This document shows positions 45,301 through 56,135 of a stretch of DNA of 64,000 bases, in pieces (the first letter of the stretch is position 1; every line of letters starts with the position of its first letter). The DNA lies in assembly GCA_026210745.1 (NCBI GenBank), contig CP110632.1, forward strand, positions 2,603,001 through 2,667,000, written 5' to 3'. The notes below the pieces were generated by a model, which was not told the DNA's origin, made no database searches, and saw only the letters and a program-made list of their open reading frames with translations. Source of the DNA: Exobasidium rhododendri. Lineage: Eukaryota > Basidiomycota > Exobasidiomycetes > Exobasidiales > Exobasidiaceae. The position numbers were made by a program, and so were the translations under genes.

Positions 45301-45639
45301 GACGATGACGACGTAGTATACTGTGGCATAGGAATCAGCCAGACATCAAGACAAGTCTCCCACTCTTGCGACACGTTCCAAAGCAAGGGCAACAATGTTA
45401 TCGATGGCAGTGACAAAGACGATTTTCAGTTGAAGCACTCTATCACATCGACGTACAGATTGGTGGCAGATCCTCTGCAACAACGTGCCAGATCCAATTC
45501 GGCAATTTCTGTCAGTAGTGACGCATCAGGGGTTCCACATAGCCGGTTAATGGACAGCGACGACGAATTGCAAGACGACGACGAGGTAATCCTTGTAGCA
45601 CACAACAAGGCCAGCAAAAAGGAGATTTTACCAATATAA
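42321..45639 (+). CDS. Unrecognised acidic, largely disordered protein (multi-exon)
   Basis: I do not recognise this protein. Best model: exons 42321-42956, 43058-43153, 43335-43619, 43686-43820, 43908-45039 and 45113-45639 (about 936 aa). Starts: Ser/Asp/Glu-rich N-terminus (DSDLSDLSDAEED), then a folded-looking segment (FDFTPSCEFQLTPQGREVLTLT; LARWLKCPNLIKCLLKHA), a helical Gln/Glu stretch (KMRWRHEKYEAQNVERGE), a basic segment (SKTTRFLLGCDRKTFRPHMFP), a Ser-rich linker, an acidic part, a basic KKRRTSSPP nuclear-localisation-like motif (about 44845), and another Asp run (IVIDDDDDDDVVY). Exon 2/3 borders are uncertain: the exon 2 frame stays open to 43360 and other donors (43128, 43142) exist. 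The last intron could instead be 28 nt (45085-45112). Charge pattern suggests a nuclear protein; function not inferred. Confidence 0.55.
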
Positions 45640-46115
45640 TCTTCGCCATCGCTCCGATCCATCTTCCCTATGACATGGTAGCAATCAACAAAGCAAGTCT
45701 CCTCTCTTCTCTCGACGTCGCACAGCTCTATCACTACTTTGGCATGCTTTGTCACATTTCTCACTTATTCTCCCTCCCCCCCCATTGCTCCATCATATTT
45801 GGTTCTACTTTTCCCCTCCTTCTGCTCACTATACACTGTACACAGACGCATGCAATTTTTTTTCTTGTTGCATCGAATATGAACTCATCCTTAGTGGTCT
45901 TGCTGAAAGAGGAGCGTTGCGCGCGAAAGAGTCGGAAGGGCACCATTAATGGATTCATGCTTGTGCTACAGAATGCTATGTAAGGAATATCGACGATGAA
46001 ATGATGCAATGGAGAGTGTGGGAGGCGCGTTCGTAGGGATATGACTGGAAAGGGAAGAAATCCCACTTGATGATGAAGGAAACAGGAGATAGGAAGTGTG
46101 AAGGGTAGAAAAAGA
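45640..46115. other. Convergent intergenic region, orphan gene / large kinase
   Basis: 476 bp of 3' flanks of two convergent genes; pyrimidine-rich with a C run near 45777-45783. No gene seen. Confidence 0.5.
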
Positions 46116-49100
46116 TTAGACGGCCGCTTCTCTCCTCAAGTCGATGGCTTTCTTTGCACGATCCAAGGCGACAGTGAGGACAGAGGACTGTAGTACCAAC
46201 TCCGAAGACTCCTTTGCCGAAGGGGAGGACGGCAAGGAAGAGAGCTGGCGAAGCCAATTCTCCAAGGGGAAGAGGAAAGTTGATTGGATTGTAGTGACGT
46301 GTGGCAGGTCGAGCAGACCCGTTTGATTATTCTTGTCTCTCGCGGCGACAAAGTAAGTGAAGCCAAGGCACTCACTCAGCCATGCTCCGTTGTCATCCAG
46401 GTACGCCTTTGATGCATGCATGTCTTTGACCGATTCTTGAGACGGTAGGAGAGGCAAGGTGATGACAGTGGTAAAGATGGAGGAAAGGAAGCTTCTGTTG
46501 GCATACCGGTTCGTGGTCTTGATGAAGTCGGTGGCAATCAACCGCTTTGCCAGGCCAACAGAGGCTGATTTCAATTGTGGAAACGGTGATTCCACGATAA
46601 GGTCTCTGAGCAGCTCCCTCCCCAGACCTTCCTCCACGTTCTTCTCGAGGAGCAATTCCACCAGAGTTAGGCTGATGAGACGAGAAGACGGATCGGGACT
46701 CGAAGCAGCATGAGAGGAGAGCAATTGTATCAACGAGATTATCTCCGTCTCCTTCAGCACGACAGAATGGCCATTCTCCTTGTTCAGTCCTTGACAACAC
46801 CACAGGATCCAAAGAAGTGCAGCGTCGCCGAGGTATGTCGAGCCGCCCAAGGAGTATTTTCCATTCAAACTGATAGTCGCTGGCGGTCCTGCTCCGAGAC
46901 TGGCCAACAGCAGAGGCATTGCGTTCTTTAGCTTGTCATGCGACTCGCCTGGCGTCCACTTCAGAGGTGACCTGCTCGTCTTCATTTGCCTACATAGCAG
47001 ATTCACGTGTAGAATGAACGCACCCATCGTTGTGATGGCAATCGAACCGGCATCCTCCTGCAAGACAGAGTTCATTCCTGATCGCTGAAAGGCAAGCTTT
47101 TCCAAGTCGATCTTCAGAAAGTCGATCATCTCTTGGAAGCCAGTCCAGACCTGTGTGGAGTGCGGATCGAGGGACTGATTCTGCGCTTGGAGGTCCTGCG
47201 GAGAAGAGGAGGAACAGGAGCCCTGTCGAGTCGGTGGGCGAAAGGCATACTGGGGGAAGAACGCCTTGAATTGATAGTCCGACAAGGTGGCAAAGCCATC
47301 TACTTTGGGCAATTCCGGCATCAACACAATGACGCAAGCGAAGAGTAGCGTACACAAGGAAGTGTTTGCTTTCTCGCTGTGCTCCTTGCTATCACCAACA
47401 GCGTCGATCCAGATCTTGATGTTCCTGATCAGCTCAAAGAGAGAATTGGTCACCTTGCTCGCCGCAACTTTATCCTTCTTCTTCTTCGCTGCAGTTGTGT
47501 CGCCATCGATGCTCGACGCTTGAGGGGTCGAGCCACTGGGTGACATCACATCACTCAGACTGTATTGCCTGCTGGCTACTTGCATCTGCTTACGCAACAA
47601 AGCCTGGATGGATCGAGGCAGGAGCCCTGCGAGAGGCTGGATGAAATTGTGAGGTTTTTGCGTCTTGATGCGGGGGATGACGACGCCTAAGAAATGCAGT
47701 AGCCCGGCCACTTCGAGTCCGCTAGACCAATTACCATTCAGATCTACGGTAACGGTAGCGGCGGGTGGACTGCTTGTCTGTGAGCTTGGCAAGCCAGATG
47801 CAACTCGAATCTTTTCCTTGTTGCTGTCACCTTCTTGTGCCTCCTCTACTCCTCCCTCCCCATCCCCCTCCTCTTCCTCCTCCTCTCCCTCCTCGATTCC
47901 TGCCGCTGATGTCGAACGAAGATCTTGAGTCGTGCTCAGCACTTCTAGTCTCTCTTGTGCTGCCAAGAACATCTCCCTAGGGCTGGCAGATCTAGCTACA
48001 ATGTCCAAGGCCGCCTTTGCAAGACCACGTAACGTCACAGTCTCACCCACGCTAGTGGACGTTGTCCCAGTCGTAGTAGGCAGCCCATTCGTCTCTTGGC
48101 ATTCCAGACCGAGAGCAGGGCTGAGAGCGGAAAAGAGGTTGAAAGATAGAGGTGTGATCAAGTCCTCCAACGCATTCACGCCAATCTTTTCTGCTGCCTT
48201 TAGATGTTGACTGATCTCCATCAAGATTGTGCGAATCTGCATCTGTACTCTCGTTTCGCCACCATGATACGGGGTCAAGGCAGAGAGCAGGGAGCTGGAA
48301 GAATTATTCGTCGACATGATCGAGTTTACAGGTCCCGTACTCTGATCAGCAGATGATGGCGTTCCCGGCGAAGTCGTGCTGGAGACGTCGTTATTGGTAG
48401 AGCTGGGGGTCAAGATACTCTGCAGTATAATGTTCAGCGAGTCGATCGATTGCTGGAGAGCATCGTTGTTTGGCGATTCTTCCTTCAGAGCAACAGTCGA
48501 CAGTTGGGAGGGCGCTTGCACTCCTAGTGTGCTTGCTACCATACCTCGAGCGTTCAATTGGCGACCTCTTCTTTCGTCTACTGCTTCACTTCCACCCTCC
48601 TTTTCATTGACAGGGAATCGGGATGATCTGGGCGTCCCGAATTGATCGTCTTCACTGTGCTTCGAGGTCAAGAGATCCGAATTGTACACATTGGCCATTC
48701 TGGACACCGAAGTCGACGCTCGGGATCTGTTCTTTCTTCTTTGATCTCCTCGCGCCGGCGTCAGAGGCTCCGACACTTCTGACAAGGGAATTGTAGTAGT
48801 ACCCGCGCTACCTAGGTGATCAGCGTTCGGGGGAAGAGAGTGGCGATGATGATTCGTGGAGAAGTAATCTTCCATTTCTTGCGTGTCGATTGTTCCGCCA
48901 ACACGGAGAGCATCTCGTACGATCTGCAACGCTCTTTGATCGGTCACCTGTATAAACACCCTTGGCTTCCTGGATGTGCCTCGACTGCTCTTCTTACGAG
49001 AACGAGATGGGGCTCTGGAGGTGGAAGGTGATCGGTCTGTCGATCGCTGTGGAAAGAATTGCTGAAGGTGGTGAGAATTCAACGGGAGATTGGTGTCGAT

Positions 49101-51651
49101 TTCCAGATTGGGTGTTGCCGTCGTCTCGGCGTCGACTGGCTTGATGACACCGTGGAGCATGGCTTGCGGCACCTCGAGGGAGACTCGTTTTCCTTTGACC
49201 TCAGATCCCCCGTTTGCCGGTCCCCCCAAACCTTCATTGCCTGTCAACTTCTCCGATGAGGTGTTCGACGGGGCCAGTGAATGGCGTCCGTTGTTGTAAA
49301 AGTTTGTGGTGGCCACCTGATGGCTCAGGTTGATGGAAGAGTTGTGGCGAGATGGGGTCAATCGTGCCGTTGCACCAGCAGGAGGATGGGAGGCTACGTT
49401 GGGAAAGCGTACAATGAGGTGAAAGGTCAAGCACTCCACAGCACTGGTCTTGTCTTTACTGGAAGAAGAAGGCTGTGCTCGTGTGCCGGCTGGAGTGCCT
49501 GGAGCGACAGCTGTGTCTCTTGCCTCTTTCGCTCTTGCTTTGGCTGGAGTAGACAAACTTCTTTTGAAGTCCGAACGTTTGACAGGCGAAGGAGGAGGAG
49601 GAGCAGGCTTCTTTCTGCCAAAGGCTGCCATGATACTTTGAACCAAAGACATCTGTTCTTCTCCTCCATCTTTCTGCTCCTCCTCGTCTACCACTTCGAT
49701 GACGCACTGGAAGATCTGAACGTGCGCGAACCCGTCTGTTCGATCTTCCATTGTATGAGAGGGCGGGAAAAGAGGTGTTATTGGAGGTGACGCTAGTGAC
49801 TGATTGTGCGCTTGTCCATAATTTCGAGCAATCGCTTCTGCAAAGCCAGCGTTACTGGTGGCCTCCGAATGGGAGGAAGAAGAAGAAGAAGAAACAGGGG
49901 CAAGACGAGTGACAGCGTCAACGGGGTGATTGGTAAAGTAGTTCACTGGACTGTTTGAACGGCTCTTGCTGTTCAACGAGGAGTCCGGCCATGTGTGATA
50001 AAGAATACCGGCGCATCGAAGACAATACTTGATGTAGGAGAGAACCCTTTCGGGTGGTTGGTTCGTTGGGTTGAGTGCGACAATGTTGGTGACAGCGTTG
50101 TTGGATTGCGGTGGTATAGGCGTATGGAGAGGAGATCTGTTGGGTGAAGGTGGACGAGAGCTTGCAGGCGTGGTGCGACGAGACAAGCTGGCAGGTCCAC
50201 AAGGCGTGTCTGACCCATTCGCATTCAAGGCAAAGGCGTCATTATTGACGAGATGAGGAGCCAGCAGGGGTAGCTTGATGGAATATGTCGGTTCAACAGG
50301 AATAAACGTCGTACTCTTGAATTTCTTGACCTCCTTGGGCACTTCGCCTACTTCCTTTTTCTTCTGCTCCGCTACCAACTCCTCGAACTTTTTCATCCGC
50401 TTTACGCTGTCCATGTCGAGCAAAGCGCCCACCTTTCTTCTCAAGTCCTCATCTTCAATTGTGGCTACGGCACGTTGCGCTCGAATGGCCATTCCCCGAA
50501 GACTGCTGTGAGAAGCACCCAGAGGAAATCGCAAGCCCGTCAAGCATCGCAGCATCGTCACACCACACGTCCAAGCATCAACTTCCGGTCCCATGTACAT
50601 GACGGAACCAGGTGGACTTGCCAATGCCTTTACAATTTCGGGACAATGGAAGGCGGGACTTCCACAGCATGTACTCAGCTTGGGCTCACTTTTACTGTAG
50701 TGGGTCGCCAGGCCAAAGTCGAGTAGCTTCAGTTGTAATGTGTCGGGGTGAACGAGGATGTTCTCTGGCTTGATGTCTCGATGACAGATCTGCAATGGTA
50801 CGTGGATAGAGTGGACTGCAGACAACAGTTGTGCGAGAATGCTTTCTGCCGCTGAAGTCGGAAGGATCGGAGGTTGGCTGTCACTAAGCATGGGCAACAA
50901 AGCCTCCAGAGTGACATAGCCCCCTAGATACTCCTCCACCAAGTAGAAGTGACCTGGCGTGCGAATTGTCTCTTTGACGGCTACGAGATTCGGATGTGGT
51001 GGTAGTTCGGCAAGTAGCGTTGGTTCCCGCAACAGTCGAGTTGAGATGAGCTGATGATGAGGAAAGAGAGCTGTGTGCTTGATCGCGGACAATTCCCCAT
51101 TCTTGGAAGCTATGAACACTGTAGAGAACTTTCCCCTCCCCAACGTCTTTGGTAGCAATGTGTAGTCGCATATTCCTCTACTCAGCAGGACATCGATACT
51201 AGGTACTTCGACGATCTAGTGAAAGAGGCTGATGTGTTAGAGTGTGTGTGTACATGTGGGCTTTCCCTACTTCGCAGTCACTCACATCGTACAATTTCTT
51301 TTCCACTTCCGCTAGAGTTGGCAGCACATCCTCCGCTTTCCACTCGGAAGAGTCGCTCTTCTTAATCTTTCCAGAATCGGCCAATTTGAAGACGGACGAG
51401 CCAGCACCCCTTGTTTTTTCCCACATCTCCTTCTCAGCTTGCTTTGCTGCCGCTCTTGCCCTCTCATCTTCTGCTGTACGTTGTCGTTGTGGAGCTGGGG
51501 AATGTGAATGATGTGAAGTGGGTGTCCTCACATCTTCCGGCCTAGATGTAGACGCTCTTGTCATGCTTCTTCGGCTCATGTCCCTTTTCATGTTACGACC
51601 ATCTGCTAGGTTCGCCGTCTGCTGCGTTGTTGTTGAAGACGGACCAGACAT
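46116..51651 (-). CDS. Large orphan Ser/Thr protein kinase (CAMK-like)
   Basis: 1,821 residues from exons 51651-51286 and 51215-46116 (70-nt intron, GTGAGT...TAG, phase 0). N-terminal ~120 residues are disordered with a Glu/Ala/Lys-rich helix; the kinase domain spans about 144-390: LGRGKFSTVF (Gly loop), LSAIKH (catalytic Lys), CHRDIKPENIL (about 269), LDFGLA (about 288) and CCGSPAFHCPEI in place of the usual GTxxYxAPE, so it should be active. It is followed by about 900 residues of Ser/Thr/Pro-rich low complexity with an Asp/Glu run, then a ~600-residue alpha-helical C-terminal part resembling repeats of an armadillo/HEAT-like or scaffold region (LAKAALDIVARSA, LFELIRNIKIWIDAVG, LIQLLSSHAASS). 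I cannot name an orthologue. The start at 51651 is the first ATG in the open frame. Confidence 0.8.
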
Positions 51652-52851
51652 ACATGCAAGACAGGCAGAGGGGTTCGTGGCTTGGGAGGTGGGCACGTTC
51701 AGATGCTTCTATGTAGTCGAATTAGGCAAGCGGTGGGTCGCTAGTGGTGCTTTTCTCTCCGTCGCTTATAGGAGCTGAAGGATGTGGCAAACAGTAGCCT
51801 TTTTCCTTGCCGGGCAGGGATTGGGAGCAGCCTCTGACCCACCGTTGGCTACTGTGGCACAGCAGAGAGTTGTGAAGTGTGTCCGAGGTTGAGTCGATGC
51901 TAATGGGGAGATGTGAAGAAGAAGTGCAAAGATCGAGACTCTGAGCTATCTTTTTGCTACGGCAGGCCCGAGTCCTTGCAAGATGTCGAATGTATCGATG
52001 ATCTTCAATTCGAGGCCCAATTAAACACCAGATTAGCACTGTATTTCTCTTCTCCTCCTAGCGGGATGTTCTACTTCTTAAAGCTTGTTTTCTTTTATCC
52101 GACCTCTCTTCATCAAGTAGCAACAGAAGAGATAGTAACAGTGTAGTGCGATTTGGTCTAAGAAACAGCTGGAAATGTGAAAAAAAAAGAAGATTTCTAG
52201 TCCTTGCTTTAGAGGTTGCTGTACCGGATAACCTGGCTGGTGATTGTCGGTCGTCTCACCAATAGATTGCTTGGATCGTCTCGACTAATCTGAAATCTTT
52301 AAAGTTGGATAGCACTATTGCTGCTCCTAGTAATCACTTCGACTTTCAAAGGGGGAGGTGCGATTTGCTTGTTCAGTCGAGTGATAGAGAGCGGCGTAGG
52401 ACAGAGTGCTCAGGTGCCAACGACACTCATGCTGATTGTGTGCAAGGAGTAGCTAGCTGACACAAATTACATTCATACTTGAAGGCTGCCATTTCATTAC
52501 ATTTCCTCTCATCTTTCTTATATTCGAAGGTAATACAATTCTTATATCTCGTCTTAGTTCTTTAGTTTTACTCCTTTTTTTTTTTCTTTTGGGTAGCGTC
52601 AGATAAGCCAGGCCGAACCCTGCGTCTGGATTTCCCGCGCCCGCACTTACACAAAGATAAGAAAAACGTGGCGGCAGATCCCCTCATCGCGCCGTCGGTC
52701 CGGCATGAGGGCCGCTCGATCCACCGTGGCAATCAGAGACGCTCTCCTTCTGTGCAATCAAGGTACATCGATGCAACACCAGCAAAATCGGAGTGAGGAT
52801 GGAATTCAACATCATTATTGTCGTGTGCAAAGATCATGAGGAGACGACACG
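51652..52851. other. Intergenic region, kinase promoter / monooxygenase 3' flank
   Basis: 1.2 kb without a supportable gene. Contains A runs near 52180-52189 and a T run at about 52568-52578. The 51722-52039 minus ORF probably lies in the kinase leader. Confidence 0.5.
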
Positions 52852-54986
52852 CTACTTTACAAGATTGAAGCCCTTGTAGCCGTTGTCAGAGCACGCCTCG
52901 ATATCTTTGATGTACTCGGGAAGGCCTCCCGTGTAGTTGAGTGCTTGTACCGTCTTGCCGGCTACGTTCCGACCCATGTACCATCCATGAGAAGAGTGGA
53001 AGAGAGTGGCAGCCGAAAGATCGTCGACTCGTTGGGTAAAGTCCTTTTCAGCTTGAGCATCAGGTTCAAAATATCGGATCTTTTCTTGTCGCATGTACTC
53101 GATCATTTTGCACACCCAGTACGTTTGGACTTCGACGGTAGATGGACCGTTAGTGTAGCTGCGAGTATTGTGTTCAGTGCGCGTTAGGAAGGATAACAAG
53201 AAAGCGAAGTCACCTCTTCAATCAAACAAGAAAGCACTCACGCAGTAGGACCGTGAGGACCGTACAAGAAAAAGAGATTGGGGAAGCCTTGCGTGGTAAG
53301 ACCGAGATAACTGTTGCATCCCTTTCCCCACTTTTCTGTCAATGGTAGCCCATTCTCTCCTCGAATGTCAATCTGCTTGAAGCCGCCGGTGTGTGTGTCG
53401 AAGCCCGTAGCCTGTGCAGAGAATCAGCAGAGGATCAGCTTGAAATTTCAACGACATGCGGCGCCTCTGTCCCGCTGCTGCTACTTACCAAGACAATGAA
53501 GTCAAATTCTTTTTCCTCTCCGTCTTTCATCTTGATACCCTTTTCGGTAAAGCGTTCAATGGGATTCTCTTTACAGTAGACAACCTCGACGTTGTCCTGG
53601 TTCAACGCATCGTAGTATCCACTCTCCAAGGATGGTCGGACGGTTCCAAAAGTATGAAGAGGCTCCTTTGGTGCTAAGATGGCTCTCTTTTTGGGATCTT
53701 TGATTCGTTGTGCAGTCTTCTTCTGCCAGAAATCGTAAGCAGTCCTGTTGCACTCCTCTTTGAAATAGACTTCCACATATGTTCTGAGGTCTGAAAATTA
53801 GTATGGAGACAGAGATCAAAGGGAAAGACTACCTTCACGACTTACTCTAGCCAGAAGTGGAAGCCTCCTCGATTCCAGATCTTCTCGTAAAATGCCTCTC
53901 GTTCTTCTGGCGTGTGGCGAGTCCAGTCTGTGGTTTGCGACACAGTTCACATCAGTAGCATTCACATAGATGAATGTCGCCTGCGTGCATCAACGTGACT
54001 TACCGCCGTAGTCAAAGTCGTAATGGAAACCGGCGAAGGTCTTGTTGCGCTTGTCGAATATCTCTGGATAAACGTCTTTGAAGGCTTCTTGTGTCTCGGG
54101 GGTGAATTTGGTGTTGTGCATGGGTAAGCAAAGATTAGGAGTTCGAATAAAGACCGACATCTCTTTAGCATGTGGCCCGATTCCTTGAGTGCACTGTACA
54201 CCTGAAGCGCCAGATCCCACCACGGCGACCTTCTTGCCGGCCAGGTCTTTTGCTTCAAGCCCTTCTGGCCAATTGCCACTGTGATGCAATTCTCCCTTAA
54301 AGTCTTCTCGTCCCGGTGCTGTTGGCCAATTCAGCTTGGAAGCGAAGCCTAAGCAGAAGACAACATGTTGAGCGGTAACCGTGGTAGGATTATCTTCGGG
54401 TCCAGCACTGACGTCCCAGTACTTTTTTGCATCATTCCAGTGAGCTTTATGAACTCTCATGTTGAAAGTACAGTCTTTACGAAGATCCAAAACTTTGTCC
54501 ATGTGATCAAAGTATCGTCGTAATCTTTTCAGAGGCAGTGGAAAGACCATGGAGGATTGAGATAAAGGGTACCAAAGCACTTTCCATTCTTCCATGATTC
54601 TACTACTGGACTCACTCTTTGAAGCCGGGATAACGCTCGCTCCAATTCCAGCTTCTGTATACTTCTGGGATGTTCAGGCCATACAGAGGAAGCTCACTAT
54701 CCACCTTGGCATCGGGGTAGCTGTTCAGACGCCAGATTCCTGATCGAAGTGGAGCAAGAGAGGGTCTTAGCAGTTTGAACTGTTGTGGTGGTGGTGATGG
54801 CTACATCGAGCGCTACCAGTAGGCTCGCCCGCTTGTCACTAGCTTACCTCCAAGATCCGGGGCAGCATCAAAGAGCTTCACGTTGAAGCCTGCCTCTCGA
54901 AGCCGATACAGGTGAAGAACACCGGCAAAGCCACCGCCGATGACCAAAGCATCTAGATGCTCGTTAGTTTGAGGAACAGAACCCAT
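52852..54986 (-). CDS. Baeyer-Villiger-type flavin monooxygenase
   Basis: FAD- and NADPH-dependent class B monooxygenase (phenylacetone/cyclohexanone monooxygenase-like). Exons: 54986-54848, 54739-54616, 54524-54004, 53927-53846, 53783-53489, 53411-53242 and 53158-52852 (545 aa, all phases fit). Motifs: VIGGGFAGVLHLYRLRE (FAD Rossmann, about residues 14-30), GGIWRLNSYPDAKVDSE, ELRRYFDHMDKVLDL, FKGELHHSGNWPE (FxGxxxHxxxWP fingerprint), VAVVGSGASGVQ (NADPH Rossmann), VLATGFDTHTGGF and LYGPHGPTAYTNGP. The acceptor of exon 5 is the second of two AGs nine bases apart; only that one keeps frame. No targeting peptide seen. It converts ketones to esters/lactones; substrate unknown. A TATA-like element is 90 bp upstream. 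Confidence 0.92.
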
Positions 54987-55075
54987 GGAAAAGTCAGTAT
55001 GCTTTTGGAAAGAATGGGATGTGGAAAGTGGGTTTGAGGGGATAAAAAGGTGTAGAGCTGACGCGGGAATGCAGG

Positions 55076-55082
55076 TATATAT
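55076..55082 (-). promoter_or_regulatory. TATA-like element of the monooxygenase gene
   Basis: ATATATA on the minus strand, about 90 bp upstream of the ATG at 54986. Confidence 0.55.
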
Positions 55083-55360
55083 GAGGACTTCGTGTGTCTT
55101 CCCGTTAGCACACCAACTCCTCCTCCCTTTCCCCTGGTCCTCCTGCTCCCCCACGCCGTCACTGCTACGTTCTGTCTACACTCTCTAGGGTAGTGAAATT
55201 GTGGGGCAACGAGATTAGATTCGAGCAAACGCCGATTCTCCAATTGCTTGGTTCGCTTTCTTACCATGTGTAAAATAGTTGTCGCCACTTGGACCACACA
55301 CAGTTCATCTCGACGGCCGGACGGTCACCTGGTACAAGTACACAGCTTAGAAGTCAACTT

Positions 55361-55372
55361 CCCCCCCCCCCC
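55361..55372. repeat. Poly-C tract, 12 bases
   Basis: Longest G/C homopolymer noticed in the window; lies in the divergent promoter region. Confidence 0.9.
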
Positions 55373-56135
55373 GCTTCTTTTCCCACAAATAGACTAACGG
55401 TCAATTAAATCATCAGAGTGGAGGAGATCAAGCCACGCGAGCCATGACATGCTGTTCCTCTTTTTCGTGCGTCACCAACGCATAGAATCGAATGAGGCCC
55501 CATTGCAACGTGGAACGAGTACTAGCTCACACCTTTTCCTCGTCGTTGCTCGCCAGAAGGGAGACAATTAATCAAACTCATGACTTGGAGAAGAGGGGAA
55601 GCCAGCATCAACTTTGAGCTTCCATTCTTGTCAACCGACTGAGTCTAGAATAGATTTGCTGCTTTGGGTCTTCTCCCACATTAAACGGCTGCTCTGTGTA
55701 ACGCTTAAAAGCGCCCACCACCCAAATCAAGCGCTTCTCCTCCTTTCAACAGCGTTTCTATATTCATCACGGCTAGACTGTACTGAAACCGAAGAAATCG
55801 AATACACAACTTCAGACGCAAAATTTCTAATAAATGTCTGATTCCCATAGTCTATTTAGAGTAGCTGTTGCCGTCGCGGTCGCCAAACTGTATCCGTGCA
55901 GGCAAAGTCAAAGATGAGGCGGTAGGGCCCTTAGCGATAAGTGTACAAACGGCTTCCTCAACCTACATATCAACGCAGAGCCTCAAAAATTCGAAGCACT
56001 ACCCTACACCGTTGTTTGCAGCTGTCAGAAGCAAGCGACCTCTTCTTGCTACGCCAATCGCCAAGTCGTACCGTAGGTGCGTCTGATCGTCGCCAATCCT
56101 TTCGAAAAGAAATCCAGTCACCGCCCTCGTCCTAG

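Larger units (their letters stand above)
54987..56135. other. Divergent promoter region, monooxygenase / CaM kinase
   Basis: 1.15 kb between divergent starts. It holds the monooxygenase TATA-like element (55076-55082) and a 12-base C run (55361-55372). No ORF with family features. Confidence 0.55.
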
